NCBI RefSeq assembly: GCF_009806555.1
Contig: NZ_VUOK01000045.1
Span: 112,576 to 176,575, forward strand
From: Methylobacterium sp. 2A
GTDB lineage: Bacteria > Pseudomonadota > Alphaproteobacteria > Rhizobiales > Beijerinckiaceae
Length of the DNA stretch: 64,000 nt
Reading direction: 5' to 3'
Both the position numbers and the translations under genes were made by a program. Shown here piece by piece: positions 49,867 to 58,722 of the stretch. The number at the start of each line of letters is the position of its first letter. Position 1 is the first letter of the stretch. Below the pieces are notes generated by a model that saw only the letters and a list, made by a program, of their open reading frames with translations, had not been told where the DNA came from and searched no databases.

Positions 49867-50739
49867 TCAGGCAGGGTCACCCCCGGCATCCGCCTGAGCG
49901 AGGATCTTGTAGGCCAGCCGCAGGTGCATTGCTTCGATCATGCGCCCGTCTAGGGTGAGCACGCCCGCCTCCGGCGATGCCGCGAAGGCGTCGCGGACCG
50001 CCCGCGCCCAGGCGATACGCTCCGGCCCCGGCGCGAAGGCCCGCCGCACCGGATCGATCTGGTCCGGGTGGATGCAGAACCGGCCCGAGAAGCCGTCCTC
50101 GGCGGCCGCGCGGGCTTCGCGGTCAAGCCCCGCCCCGTCCCGGGGATCAGCGAACGGGGTATCGATGACGGGGACGCCCGCAGCGGTGGCCGCGAGCAGC
50201 GTCATCGCCCTGGCCTGCATCACCGGCGCCGAAAAGAGGCCCGCCCTGTTCCGAGGCGCGACGCCGTGGTCGCCGGCGATATCCTCGGCGCCGAAGGCCA
50301 GGGCCAGCAGGCGGGAGGACACGCCGCGATAGTCGAGCCCGTGGATCGACGCTGCGGTCTCCGTCACCAGAGGCAGGATCGCGATCCTCCCCTGCGGTAG
50401 GCCGTGGGCGGCCTCGAGCGCCGAGATTTGGTGATCGGGGATCGAGAAGTCGGCCGGACCGGTGCATTTCGGCAGGACGATCGCCGCGGGCCGTGCCTTT
50501 ACCGCCGCCGCCAGGTCAGTGAGATGCCACGGGGTCGTCCGCGCGTTGATCCGAATCAGGATGTCATCGCGGTCGAGGCCGGCGAGCGCCGCGGCCACGA
50601 GATCGCGGGCGGCGACCTTGCCCGCCGGCCCGACCGAGTCTTCCAGATCGAGGATCGTGCCGTCCGCCCCCGCGGCGAGGGCCTTGGCGATCTTGCGCGG
50701 CGAATCGCCGGGGGCAAACAGGAGTGTCCGCAGCTTCAG
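49867..50739 (-). CDS. CitE-like / HpcH-HpaI-family CoA-ester lyase
   Basis: A 290-residue TIM-barrel lyase: LRTLLFAPGDSPRKIAKALA, ADGTILDLEDSVGPAGKVAA (substrate/Mg region), ILIRINARTTPWHLTDLAA, LLALAFGAEDIAGDHGVAPR and FSGRFCIHPDQIDPVRRAFA. Relatives cleave citramalyl-, malyl- or citryl-CoA. There is no ATG; the best start is CTG, overlapping the preceding stop as CTGA with GGAGG 7 bases upstream. Last gene of the long TRAP/CoA operon. Together with CoA-transferase and MaoC dehydratase it resembles the itaconate-degradation trio, as an analogy only. Confidence 0.88.
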   Translation of the reverse strand: MKLRTLLFAPGDSPRKIAKALAAGADGTILDLEDSVGPAGKVAARDLVAAALAGLDRDDILIRINARTTPWHLTDLAAAVKARPAAIVLPKCTGPADFSIPDHQISALEAAHGLPQGRIAILPLVTETAASIHGLDYRGVSSRLLALAFGAEDIAGDHGVAPRNRAGLFSAPVMQARAMTLLAATAAGVPVIDTPFADPRDGAGLDREARAAAEDGFSGRFCIHPDQIDPVRRAFAPGPERIAWARAVRDAFAASPEAGVLTLDGRMIEAMHLRLAYKILAQADAGGDPA

Positions 50740-50912
50740 CGCCGTTCCTCCACGAGGCGGCGGCGCGTCAGGGCCATTCGGGTGCAGAGGGCGATGGTCA
50801 TCGCCATGCCGCAGAACAGGACGTTGTCGGCCTCGGTGACCGCGCGGCGCCAGTCGGCGTCGATCACCAGCCCGTCCGTGAAGTCTTCGAGAAACAGGCC
50901 GGGCATCCTCAT
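50736..50912 (-). pseudogene. MaoC-like dehydratase reduced by an internal deletion
   Basis: A 58-residue remnant. The N-terminus (MRMPGLFLEDFTDGLVIDAD, WRRAVTEADNVLF) is typical of MaoC-family hydratases of about 150-170 residues. The last part (CTRMALTRRRLVEERR) resembles the usual C-terminal end. The middle, including the catalytic Asp/His hydratase motif, is missing. The frame still connects with both neighbours through ATGA and CTGA overlaps, so the operon stays translationally coupled. Confidence 0.7.
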
Positions 50913-51709
50913 GCCCCCACGAAGGTCGGCGGGCGCTTGTCCAGGAAGGCCGCGACGGCCTCCCGGTGGTCGGCGGTCGCATGGGCGAGGGCCTGCATGG
51001 CGGCGGCCGTCTCCAGGTGCTGATCGAGCCGTCCCGAGCGCCCGGCCCAGAGGAGCCGCTTGGTCATGCGCACGGCGTGGGGCGGGTTCGCCGCGATCCG
51101 GCGGGCGAGGCCGACCGCCTCCTCGAGCAGGCGGTCGGCCGGGACCACCCGCGAGACGAGCCCGCAGGCGAGGGCCTCCGCCGCCGCGACCCGCTCGCCC
51201 GTGAGCGCCATCTCGCACGCCTTCGAGAAGCCCACCACCCGCGGCAGCAGCCACGCCCCGCCATCGCCCGGCATCAGACCCAGGGTGACGAAATTCTCCG
51301 CGAACCACGCCGCTTCGGAGGCGATGCGGATGTCGCACATGCAGGCCAGGTCGCAACCGGCCCCGACCGCCGGACCGTTCACCGCCGCGATGACCGGGAC
51401 TTCCAGGCGCTCGAAGGCGAGGGGGATCCGCTGGATGCCCTGCTTGTAGTTGAGGCGCGTGCGGGCGGGGAGGGCGTCGCTCAAGCCGCCGGCCTCGCCC
51501 ATCGTCTTGATGTTGCCGCCGCTGGAGAAGACCGAGCCGGCGCCGGTCAGGATGGCGACCCTCGCCTCCCGGTCGGTGTCGAGACGGGCGAGGGCGGCGA
51601 GGACGGCCTCCACCACCTCGGGATCGGAGATCGGGTTGCGCTGGTCGGGACGGTTGATCGTCAGCGTGACGATCCCGTCCGTGGCTTCGTAGAGGATGGG
51701 GTCGGTCAT
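50909..51709 (-). CDS. Enoyl-CoA hydratase (crotonase family)
   Basis: A 266-residue crotonase: GIVTLTINRPDQRNPISDPE, VAILTGAGSVFSSGGNIKTM (oxyanion hole 1), PVIAAVNGPAVGAGCDLACM-CDIRIAS (oxyanion hole 2), FVTLGLMPGDGGAWLLPRVV (Gly-Asp-Gly-Gly at the catalytic turn). It hydrates enoyl-CoA. It overlaps the MaoC remnant by ATGA and follows the acyl-CoA dehydrogenase gene by 40 bases within the long minus-strand operon. Confidence 0.93.
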   Translation of the reverse strand: MTDPILYEATDGIVTLTINRPDQRNPISDPEVVEAVLAALARLDTDREARVAILTGAGSVFSSGGNIKTMGEAGGLSDALPARTRLNYKQGIQRIPLAFERLEVPVIAAVNGPAVGAGCDLACMCDIRIASEAAWFAENFVTLGLMPGDGGAWLLPRVVGFSKACEMALTGERVAAAEALACGLVSRVVPADRLLEEAVGLARRIAANPPHAVRMTKRLLWAGRSGRLDQHLETAAAMQALAHATADHREAVAAFLDKRPPTFVGA

Positions 51710-51749
51710 GTCGGTCCTGTCAGATGTGAGTCGCAGGCGGTTCCCCCGG

Positions 51750-52898
51750 TCACCGGAGGCCGAGCCCCCTGGCGATGATGCCGCGAAGGATCTCTCGGGC
51801 GCCGCCCCGGAGGGAGAAGGAGGGGACGCTCATCACCGTGCGGGCGAGGACCTCGCCGAACCGGCGCGTCACGGGCTCGTCCGGGTCGAGGATGACGAGG
51901 GCGCGGGCCACGTCGGGGATCGCCTGCTCGAAGACGCTGCCGAGATCCTTGACGATGGCCGCCTGAAGGGCCGGGTCCGCCCCGTCCTGAAGCAGGCGGG
52001 CGACCCCGCGCGACAGGCGACGCAGGACGATCAGGTGGGCGGTGAGCCTCCCGATGGCGATGGCGGCCTCGTCGCCGGGCTCCCGGCCGAGCAGGCGGAT
52101 CAGCTCGACGAGGAGCGTCATGGAGGACAGGAAGCGCTCGGGGCCGCTGCGCTCGTTCGCCAGTTCGGCGGTGACCTGCTTCCAGCCATCGCCGAGATTA
52201 CCAATCAGGTTGGCCTCCGGTACGAACGCGTCCTCGAAGACGACCTCGTTGAAATGGTGCGCGCCCTGCAGGTCGATGATCGGCCGGATCGTGACACCGG
52301 GCGTATCGCGAAGGTCGATGAGAAGCTGGCTCGTGCCCTCGTGCCTCTGCGCCTTCGGGTCGGTTCGGCAGAACAGGACCATGACGTGCGATTCGTGCGC
52401 GTAGGTGGTCCAGAGCTTCGTGCCGTTGACCCTGAAGCCGCCCGGCACCGGCTCGGCCCGGGTGCGCACGGCCGCGAGGTCCGAGCCGGAATCCGGCTCG
52501 CTCATGCCGATGCAGGCGAAGCACTCGCCCGCCGCGATCCGGGGGAGGTAGGTCCTGCGCTGCGCCTCCGTGCCGAAGCGCAGGATGAGCGGCCCGGTCT
52601 GGCGATCCGCGATCCAGTGGGCGGCGACCGGCGCACCGGCCGCCAGCATCTCCTCCAGCACCACGTACCGTTCGAGGGCGGACCGTTCCCGGCCGCCATA
52701 GGCCCTCGGCCAGGTCATGCCGATCCAACCCCGCTCGCCCATCCGGCGGCTGAAGCCGGCATCAAACCCGGTCCATGAACCGGTGCGGGCCTCGGCCGGC
52801 ATGTCCTTGAGTTCTTCGCGCAGGAAGGCCCGGATCTCGGTGCGAAGCTGCTCCGCCTCGGGGGCGTGAGGCGCATCGGGAAAGCTGAAACGCTCCAT
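51750..52898 (-). CDS. Acyl-CoA dehydrogenase A of the TRAP/CoA operon
   Basis: A 382-residue dehydrogenase (MERFSFPDAPHAPEAEQLRT): RGWIGMTWPRAYGGRERSAL, ACIGMSEPDSGSDLAAVRTR (FAD contact), RVNGTKLWTTYAHESHVMVL, WKQVTAELANERSGPERFLS and SVPSFSLRGGAREILRGIIA-RGLGL. The catalytic base position in the C-terminal third is not obvious, as in the partner-type ACAD pairs. It starts one base after the stop of the second dehydrogenase gene; the two probably form a heteromeric enzyme. Confidence 0.92.
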   Translation of the reverse strand: MERFSFPDAPHAPEAEQLRTEIRAFLREELKDMPAEARTGSWTGFDAGFSRRMGERGWIGMTWPRAYGGRERSALERYVVLEEMLAAGAPVAAHWIADRQTGPLILRFGTEAQRRTYLPRIAAGECFACIGMSEPDSGSDLAAVRTRAEPVPGGFRVNGTKLWTTYAHESHVMVLFCRTDPKAQRHEGTSQLLIDLRDTPGVTIRPIIDLQGAHHFNEVVFEDAFVPEANLIGNLGDGWKQVTAELANERSGPERFLSSMTLLVELIRLLGREPGDEAAIAIGRLTAHLIVLRRLSRGVARLLQDGADPALQAAIVKDLGSVFEQAIPDVARALVILDPDEPVTRRFGEVLARTVMSVPSFSLRGGAREILRGIIARGLGLR

Positions 52899-52899
52899 G

Positions 52900-53982
52900 T
52901 CAGGCAACCTCCTCCAGCGTCCGCGCGCCGGCGTCCGTGACGAAAGGCCAGAAGCCGTCGGCTCCGGCGGCGAGGGCGAGCCGTCCGAGATACAGGCTCC
53001 AGGCCCGCTCCGACCCGAACTCGTCCCGCCACGCCCAAAGGCGCTTGGTGAAGACGTGCAGGGAATGCTCGGCCGTGATGCCGATGGCCCCGTGGACCTG
53101 ATGCGCGATGGCGGCTCCGATCCCCGCCGCTTCCCCGGCCCGGACCTTGGCCGCCGCGATCGTCGCGGTGCCCTCGGGCAGGACGAGGGCGTCCGCCGCC
53201 AGCGCGGCGGCGGCCCCCGCCGCGGCCGTCTGGCCCGCGAGGACGGCGATCTGCTGCTGGACCGCCTGCTGCTTGCCGATGGGCTTCCCGAACTGCACGC
53301 GCTCGCCGGCATAACGGACCGTGAGGTCGAGTATGCTCTCCAATGCGCCGGCCATTTCCTGGGCCCGCAGCGCCGCTCCGGTCGCGCGCAGGCGCTCCGC
53401 ATTCCAGAAAGCGGAGAGGGGACGCACCTCGCCGGCCGACAGCGCGGTGCGCAAGGTCAGGTCGTCGCGCGGAAGGTCCGCGAGATTCCGGCCCTCCGCC
53501 ACGGACCAGCCGGATCGCGGTATCCGGGCGATCCACGTTTCACCCCCGTGCGCCACGAGCAGGGCGAGGGTCTGCGCGGTGCGTCCCCAGGGCACGCCGG
53601 CAACGGTGCCGGTCAGCGTCCATTCTCCACCATCGCCGGATCGCCCGACCTCGATGCCCGCGCGCGAGGCCGCCAGCGATGCCGGTCCCTCGGAAGGTGG
53701 CAGGTCCGCCTCGGAGAGCAGCCAGTTCGCCAGCATCGTTTCCCCGAGGGGAAGCGTCCCGCCGGACCGGCTCGCGACCCGGACGAGACCGAGGGCGGCG
53801 GACGGTTCGAGACCCGCACCGCCCTTCTCCTCGGGCACGAGCGCGAGGGGCAGGCCGGTCTCGTCGAGGGCGCGCCACGCCTCCTCGCTCCAGCCGGCCG
53901 CGCCGCCGATGCGATCCACCGGGAAGAGGTCGGCGTAGAGCCGGGTCGTCGTCGTGGCGAGGATGTCGAACGTGTCGTCCAT
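52900..53982 (-). CDS. Acyl-CoA dehydrogenase B of the TRAP/CoA operon
   Basis: A 360-residue ACAD-like protein: MDDTFDILATTTTRLYADLF, LVPEEKGGAGLEPSAALGLV, EMAGALESILDLTVRYAGER-VQFGKPIGKQQAVQQQIA (typical R-x-Q-F-G-K-P motif) and AIAHQVHGAIGITAEHSLHV-FTKRLW. Shorter than standard ACADs and divergent in the middle domain, as is usual for the second subunit in paired ACADs. Its stop (TGA) is followed by one base and the start of the next gene, strongly suggesting 1:1 expression. Confidence 0.9.
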   Translation of the reverse strand: MDDTFDILATTTTRLYADLFPVDRIGGAAGWSEEAWRALDETGLPLALVPEEKGGAGLEPSAALGLVRVASRSGGTLPLGETMLANWLLSEADLPPSEGPASLAASRAGIEVGRSGDGGEWTLTGTVAGVPWGRTAQTLALLVAHGGETWIARIPRSGWSVAEGRNLADLPRDDLTLRTALSAGEVRPLSAFWNAERLRATGAALRAQEMAGALESILDLTVRYAGERVQFGKPIGKQQAVQQQIAVLAGQTAAAGAAAALAADALVLPEGTATIAAAKVRAGEAAGIGAAIAHQVHGAIGITAEHSLHVFTKRLWAWRDEFGSERAWSLYLGRLALAAGADGFWPFVTDAGARTLEEVA

Positions 53983-54013
53983 TCGCGTCTCCCTTCGTGT
54001 CTATCGCCGCCCG

Positions 54014-55189
54014 TCAGGGGGCGGTGGCCTCGGCCACGGCGAGGACCCCCGCCGCGACGAGGGTTTCGATCCGGTCCGCCGCGATGCCCCAGGCGGCCAG
54101 CGCGCGCCTCGTGCCCTCGCCGCGCCGCTGCGGCGGTGACGGAGGGGCGGCCGGCGTGCGGCTGAAGCGGGGCGCAGGGGCCGGCTGCGTCACACCCTCG
54201 ACCGTGACGAAGGTGCCGCGCGCGGCGTTGTGGGGGTGGTCGGCCGCCTCGGCCATCGTTAGGACGGGGGCGAAGCAGGCATCGGTCCCCTCGAGGAGCG
54301 CACACCACTCGGCGCGCGTCCGCGTCAGGAAGAGCTCTGCGAGACGCTCCCGCAGCCGCGCGTCGTCCGGCGTGCCCGCCGGGAGGCCGATGAGGCGGAA
54401 GAGCTCGCTGCCGAATCGCGGCTCGATGGGGGCGATCGAGACGAGCCCGCCGTCGCGGCATTCGTAGGTGTCGTAGAGCGCCGACCCGGAATCGAGGAGA
54501 TTCGTGCCCCGCTCCAGGCTGTGCAGACCGGCGGCGAAGAGGCCGTAGAAGGTCGTCATCAGCGATGCCGCCCCATCGGTCATCGCCGCATCGACCACTT
54601 GGCCCCGGCCCGTTCGCCCGGCCTCAATCAGCGCGCAGGCGACGCCGAAGGCGAGGTAGAGCGCGCCGCCGCCCATATCCGCCACGAGGTTGAGGGGCGG
54701 CACCGGCTTGCCCTCGGCCCGGCCGATGGCCGCGAGGGCGCCTGTGAGCGCGAGGTAGTTCAGATCGTGCCCGGCGGCCTTCGCCAGGGGACCGGATTGG
54801 CCCCAGCCCGTCATGCGCCCGTAGACGAGGCGCGGATTGCGGTCGAGGACGACCTCCGGCCCGAATCCCATCCGCTCCATCGTTCCCGGCCGGAACCCCT
54901 CGATCAGGGCATCCGCCCCGGCGAGGAGGTCGTGGACGAGGTCGACCGCCCGTGCGTCCTTCAGGTCGATGGCGACCGAGGGACGCCCGCGCCGGGTCAG
55001 GTCGAGCGCGTCGGGTCGGGCGATGCCGAGATCGGCCGGGATCGTCCGGTCGAGCCGGAGGACGTCCGCCCCGAGGTCGGCGAACAGCATCGCCGCCATC
55101 GGGGTCGGCCCGATCCCGGCGAACTCGACGATGCGAAGTCCCGACAATGGCCCAGGCCGCGAGGTCGATGGCAACGGCACGGGGATCAC
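54014..55189 (-). CDS. Class III CoA-transferase / alpha-methylacyl-CoA racemase-like, copy 2
   Basis: A 391-residue CaiB/BaiF-fold protein: GPLSGLRIVEFAGIGPTPMA, LFADLGADVLRLDRTIPADL, DALIEGFRPGTMERMGFGPE, LVYGRMTGWGQSGPLAKAAG-HDLNYLALTGAL and VADMGGGALYLAFGVACALI. The G-H-D-L-N-Y-L-A-L-T-G stretch and I-G-P-x-P-M-A point to the racemase (AMACR) branch rather than a true transferase. GTG start overlaps the dctM stop as GTGA. It might epimerise a 2-methyl branched acyl-CoA before dehydrogenation. Confidence 0.88.
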   Translation of the reverse strand: MIPVPLPSTSRPGPLSGLRIVEFAGIGPTPMAAMLFADLGADVLRLDRTIPADLGIARPDALDLTRRGRPSVAIDLKDARAVDLVHDLLAGADALIEGFRPGTMERMGFGPEVVLDRNPRLVYGRMTGWGQSGPLAKAAGHDLNYLALTGALAAIGRAEGKPVPPLNLVADMGGGALYLAFGVACALIEAGRTGRGQVVDAAMTDGAASLMTTFYGLFAAGLHSLERGTNLLDSGSALYDTYECRDGGLVSIAPIEPRFGSELFRLIGLPAGTPDDARLRERLAELFLTRTRAEWCALLEGTDACFAPVLTMAEAADHPHNAARGTFVTVEGVTQPAPAPRFSRTPAAPPSPPQRRGEGTRRALAAWGIAADRIETLVAAGVLAVAEATAP

Positions 55190-56469
55190 ATCCGCGACGG
55201 GAGCCAGAGGACGATCGCCGGGAACGCGACGAGGATGGCGATCGCGATCAGGTGGGCGACGAAGTGCGGCCAGATCCCGTGGAAGACGTCGGAGACCGGC
55301 CGGTTCGCGTAGCGGGCCACGATGAAGCAGTTGAGTCCGATGGGCGGGGTGATCATCCCCACCTCCGCCGTCACGATCTTGACCACGCCGAACCAGAGCG
55401 GATCGAAGCCGAGGCTCTTGATCAGCGGCAGGACGATGGGGACCGTCAGCACGAGGATCGCGATCTGGTCCATGAACGAGCCGAGGATGATGTAGCCGCA
55501 CAGGATCAGCGTGATGATGATCCACCGGGAGACTTCGAGGCTCCCGACCCAGTCCACGAGACCTTGGGTGACCTGCGTGATCGTGAAGAAATATCCGAAG
55601 ATACTCGCGCCGACGAGGATCATCGTGATCATGCAGGTGCCCTGGGCGGCGTGCTGGAAGCTCTTCACGCCGCTCGCGAGCGTGAGCTTCCCCCGTTGCA
55701 CGGCCAGGAAGAAGGCACCGAGGGCCCCGAAGGCCGAGGCCTCCGTGGGCGTCGCGACGCCGGTGTAGATGACGCCCGTCACGATGCCGAAGAGGATCAG
55801 CATCGGCCCGACCGACCGGAGCATCCGGATCCTGTCGGCCCAAGGAACCCCCCGGACGGACGGCGCCCGGCGCGGATCCTCCCAGACCAGCAGGAGGATG
55901 GTCAGCATGATGGTGATGGTGACGAGAATCGCCGGGATGATGCCGCTGACCAGGAGCTTCCCGATATTCACCTCGGCCAGGAGCCCGTAGATCACCAGGG
56001 CGATGCTGGTGGGCAGCAGCATGGACAGCGTGCCCGAGATGGCGACGACGCCGGCGGCCATGCGGGGCTCGTAGCCCTGCTTGAGCATCGCCGGCAGCGA
56101 CGTCGAGGACAGGGTGGCGGCCGAGGCGGTGCTCGATCCGCAGATCGCGCCGAAGCCCGCCCCGGCGAGGGCGGTCGCCATGCCGAGGCCGCCGGGAATC
56201 CGGCCGACCCAGGCGGCGGCCGCCTGGAACAGGTCGTCGGCGACGCCGCTCACCAGCACCAGTTCCGCCATGAGGAGGAACATCGGGATCGTCAGGAGCT
56301 CGTAGGAGCTGACGACGGAGAGCGGCGACGTCTGAAGGATGCCCATCACCATGCTGGGACCGCCGAGCGCCCAGAGGCCGGCGGCGCCGGAGACGGCCAT
56401 GGAGAACCCGACCGGGAGCCCGATCGTGAGCAGGGCGAACAGCCCCAGGACGACGGCGAGGACGATCAC
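55186..56469 (-). CDS. dctM: TRAP transporter large permease, DctM
   Basis: A 427-residue, twelve-helix DctM protein starting at GTG (MIVLAVVLGLFALLTIGLPV). Characteristic segments: LLTIPMFLLMAELVLVSGVA, GATAGFGAICGSSTASAATL-like GAGFGAICGSSTASAATLSS, GVATPTEASAFGALGAFFLA and EVGMITPPIGLNCFIVARYA. It forms the Na+-driven carboxylate channel with DctQ and DctP. GTGA overlaps join it to dctQ upstream and to the racemase-like gene downstream. Confidence 0.96.
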   Translation of the reverse strand: MIVLAVVLGLFALLTIGLPVGFSMAVSGAAGLWALGGPSMVMGILQTSPLSVVSSYELLTIPMFLLMAELVLVSGVADDLFQAAAAWVGRIPGGLGMATALAGAGFGAICGSSTASAATLSSTSLPAMLKQGYEPRMAAGVVAISGTLSMLLPTSIALVIYGLLAEVNIGKLLVSGIIPAILVTITIMLTILLLVWEDPRRAPSVRGVPWADRIRMLRSVGPMLILFGIVTGVIYTGVATPTEASAFGALGAFFLAVQRGKLTLASGVKSFQHAAQGTCMITMILVGASIFGYFFTITQVTQGLVDWVGSLEVSRWIIITLILCGYIILGSFMDQIAILVLTVPIVLPLIKSLGFDPLWFGVVKIVTAEVGMITPPIGLNCFIVARYANRPVSDVFHGIWPHFVAHLIAIAILVAFPAIVLWLPSRM

Positions 56470-57098
56470 TCGAACCCCCTCTGTGCGATGGCCTCGGAGG
56501 AACCCGCGATGGCCGGCAGCGAGATGATCTCGCGCCCGCCCAAGAGGGTCGCGAGATGGCACAGGCCCGACAGGGCGAGGCGCAGGGTGAGAAGTCCGGC
56601 CCCGAGCGGCACGAAGATCAGCGAGGCCCAGGTCGGCCAGGAATAGCTCCCCGCCAGGACGTCGCCGGCCTGATAGGCCTCCCAGGTCCGGGCTGCGCTC
56701 GTCTCCGTCAGCAGGCCGAAGAACCCGGCCGAAAGCGCGCAGATCAGGACTTCGCAGACCCGGCGGCCCCAGCGCGGAAGGGCGTGGTGCAGAAGATCGA
56801 CGTTGATGTGCCCGTTGGCCGCGAAGGTCGGCGACAGGGCCAGGAAGAACAGCGCGACGATGACGTAGAGGGAGATGAAGTCGTAGGACCAGCCGAAGGG
56901 CCGATTGAACAGGTAGCGCATCGCCACGTCGATCCCGACGATCCACATGATGGCGAAGAGCGCGAAGGCCGCGAGAGAGGAGGCGGCCGTCTCGACGGCA
57001 CGCAATGCGCGGTCGAGCCTAGCGAGCAGCATCATCACCGGCCTCCCGATGCGCGATGGCTCGTCCGGCTCCGTTCGGGTCAAAACAGTCATGGTCAT
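56466..57098 (-). CDS. dctQ: TRAP transporter small permease, DctQ
   Basis: A 210-residue protein with four predicted membrane helices: LAAFALFAIMWIVGIDVAMR-YLFNRPFGWSYD (helix 1 and the conserved R-Y-x-F-N-R-P-x-x-W), ISLYVIVALFFLALSPTFAA, NGHINVDLLHHALPRWGRR and WASLIFVPLGAGLLTLRLAL. The start MTMTVLTRTE is preferred to a more upstream codon that would run back toward the pseudogene. Partner of DctM. Confidence 0.92.
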   Translation of the reverse strand: MTMTVLTRTEPDEPSRIGRPVMMLLARLDRALRAVETAASSLAAFALFAIMWIVGIDVAMRYLFNRPFGWSYDFISLYVIVALFFLALSPTFAANGHINVDLLHHALPRWGRRVCEVLICALSAGFFGLLTETSAARTWEAYQAGDVLAGSYSWPTWASLIFVPLGAGLLTLRLALSGLCHLATLLGGREIISLPAIAGSSEAIAQRGFE

Positions 57099-57147
57099 GC
57101 GGCGTATCCTCCCGAATCGAGGCCCGCGCCTGTCCCGACGCGTAGTC

Positions 57148-57500
57148 TCAGTATGATTTCGGCAACCCCAGGACTTTCTCGGCAATGAAGCAGAGGATCA
57201 GCTGCGGGCTGACCGGCGCTTCTGCTCCTCGGCGCCGAAGACAATGACGGGGTTCAGCCCGAAGATGTTCATCTGGACCGCGGAGGTGCCGGACATGCCG
57301 GCCCCGGATTCGGCGATGGCGCCCGGCGTGATGGCGCCTTCGGTGAGGTCGAGACCCGATCCGCCATAGGCTTCGGGGGATACGGAAGCCGAGCCGGCCT
57401 GGCGGTCTCTCACGGTCCGATACGCGTCGTCGAAGCCGGAGCGGAGCCCCGGGATCGCCGCGCGGATGGCGTCCTGCCGTTCCGTGAGGGCGAAATCCAT
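57148..57500 (-). pseudogene. Acyl-CoA dehydrogenase relic with internal deletions
   Basis: The N-terminus MDFALTERQDAIRAAIPGLR, then SPEAYGGSGLDLTEGAITPG and AVQMNIFGLNPVIVFGAEEQ-KRR, is clearly ACAD. The extreme C-terminus of the same family (APVSPQLILCFIAEKVLGLP-KSY) follows immediately in another frame. About 250 internal residues are gone, and a shorter gap removes the usual LA-x-A-G-W-L-G-I segment before EAYGG. It lies between CoA-transferase copy 3 and dctQ. Confidence 0.85.
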
Positions 57501-57511
57501 GGTCGGCCTCC

Positions 57512-58717
57512 TCAGGCTGCGGGAGCGAGGGTGACACCGGCCGCCGTGAGGCCAGCGATGTCGGAATCCGAGAAGCCCGCCTCGCGCAGGATCGCCGGCC
57601 CGTCCTGTCCGAGCCTGGGCGCGGGACGGCCGATGGCAGCCGCGGTGTGGGAGAAGGAGCCGGGGATGCCCGGCATGGAGAGCCGGCCCTCGGTCGGATG
57701 GTCGATCTCGACGAAGAAGCCCTTCGCCGCGAGGTGGGAATCCTCGATCAGGCCATCGAGCGTGGCGAGGCGGGAGACCGGGATGTCCGCGCCTTCGAGC
57801 AGGGCGACGCATTCCTCGGTCCCGAGGGTGGCGAGAATTCCGGCCACCATCCCGTAGATCGCATCGATGTGCCGGGTGCGCTCACTGATGGTCGCGAAGC
57901 GCGGATCATCCGTCCAGATCTCCGGGCGCCCGATCGCGGTGAGGAAGCGCCGCCACTGTCCGTCATTGTAGATGACGGCGCAGACGAATCCGTCGCGGGT
58001 GGCGTAGGGCCGCCTGTCCCGCGACAGGAGCCGCGCATAACCGGGCGGCCCGAGCGGCGGATCGAACAGGCGCCCGCCCATGTGATCGGCGAGGACGAAG
58101 CTCGCCATCGTCTCGAACATCGGGATGTCGAGGCGCTGGCCTTCGCCCGTGCGCTCCCGGTGCCAGAGGGCCGCCAAGATGGCGCCGACCCCGTAGAGGC
58201 CGACTACCCGGTCCACCAGGGCCAGCGGCACGTAACGCGGGGCGGCGCCCCCCGCCTGGACCGCGAGGCTCGGCAGGGCGGCCGCGCCCTGGATCAGGTC
58301 GTCATAGGCCGGGCGGGCGGCCAGCGGGCCGTCCTGACCGAAGCCGAACAGCCCGGCATAGACGATGTCCGGCTTCACGGCGGCGATGGCCTCATAGCCG
58401 ATGCCGAGGCGCGCCATCACCTGGGGCCGCATGTTGGAGACGAGGAGGTCCGCCCGCGCGGCGAGCCTCAGCAGCGTGTCCCGTCCGGCCTCCTGCTTGA
58501 GATCGAGCACGAGGCTGCGCTTGCCGCGATTCACCTGAAGGAAGATCGCGCCCATGCCCGGATTGCGGAACGGGCCGAGCCCCCGCACGGGATCGCCGCC
58601 GGGCGATTCGACCTTCACCACCTCCGCGCCCATATCGGCGAGGATCTGCGTGGCGTAGGGCCCCATCAGGGTGTTCGTGAGGTCGAGGACCCGAAGGCCT
58701 TGGAGGGGACCTGTCAT
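57512..58717 (-). CDS. Class III (CaiB/BaiF) CoA-transferase, copy 3
   Basis: A 401-residue enzyme: PLQGLRVLDLTNTLMGPYAT, DMGAEVVKVESPGGDPVRGL, NRGKRSLVLDLKQEAGRDTL, LVSNMRPQVMARLGIGYEAI and AARPAYDDLIQGAAALPSLA. It parallels copy 1 (41584-42861) along its whole length, including the MFETMxxFVLxDHMxGRxFD-P block, so the two share a recent ancestor or substrate class. It starts 5 bases after the dctP stop. It activates an imported carboxylate as its CoA ester. Confidence 0.93.
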   Translation of the reverse strand: MTGPLQGLRVLDLTNTLMGPYATQILADMGAEVVKVESPGGDPVRGLGPFRNPGMGAIFLQVNRGKRSLVLDLKQEAGRDTLLRLAARADLLVSNMRPQVMARLGIGYEAIAAVKPDIVYAGLFGFGQDGPLAARPAYDDLIQGAAALPSLAVQAGGAAPRYVPLALVDRVVGLYGVGAILAALWHRERTGEGQRLDIPMFETMASFVLADHMGGRLFDPPLGPPGYARLLSRDRRPYATRDGFVCAVIYNDGQWRRFLTAIGRPEIWTDDPRFATISERTRHIDAIYGMVAGILATLGTEECVALLEGADIPVSRLATLDGLIEDSHLAAKGFFVEIDHPTEGRLSMPGIPGSFSHTAAAIGRPAPRLGQDGPAILREAGFSDSDIAGLTAAGVTLAPAA

Positions 58718-58722
58718 GGCGC

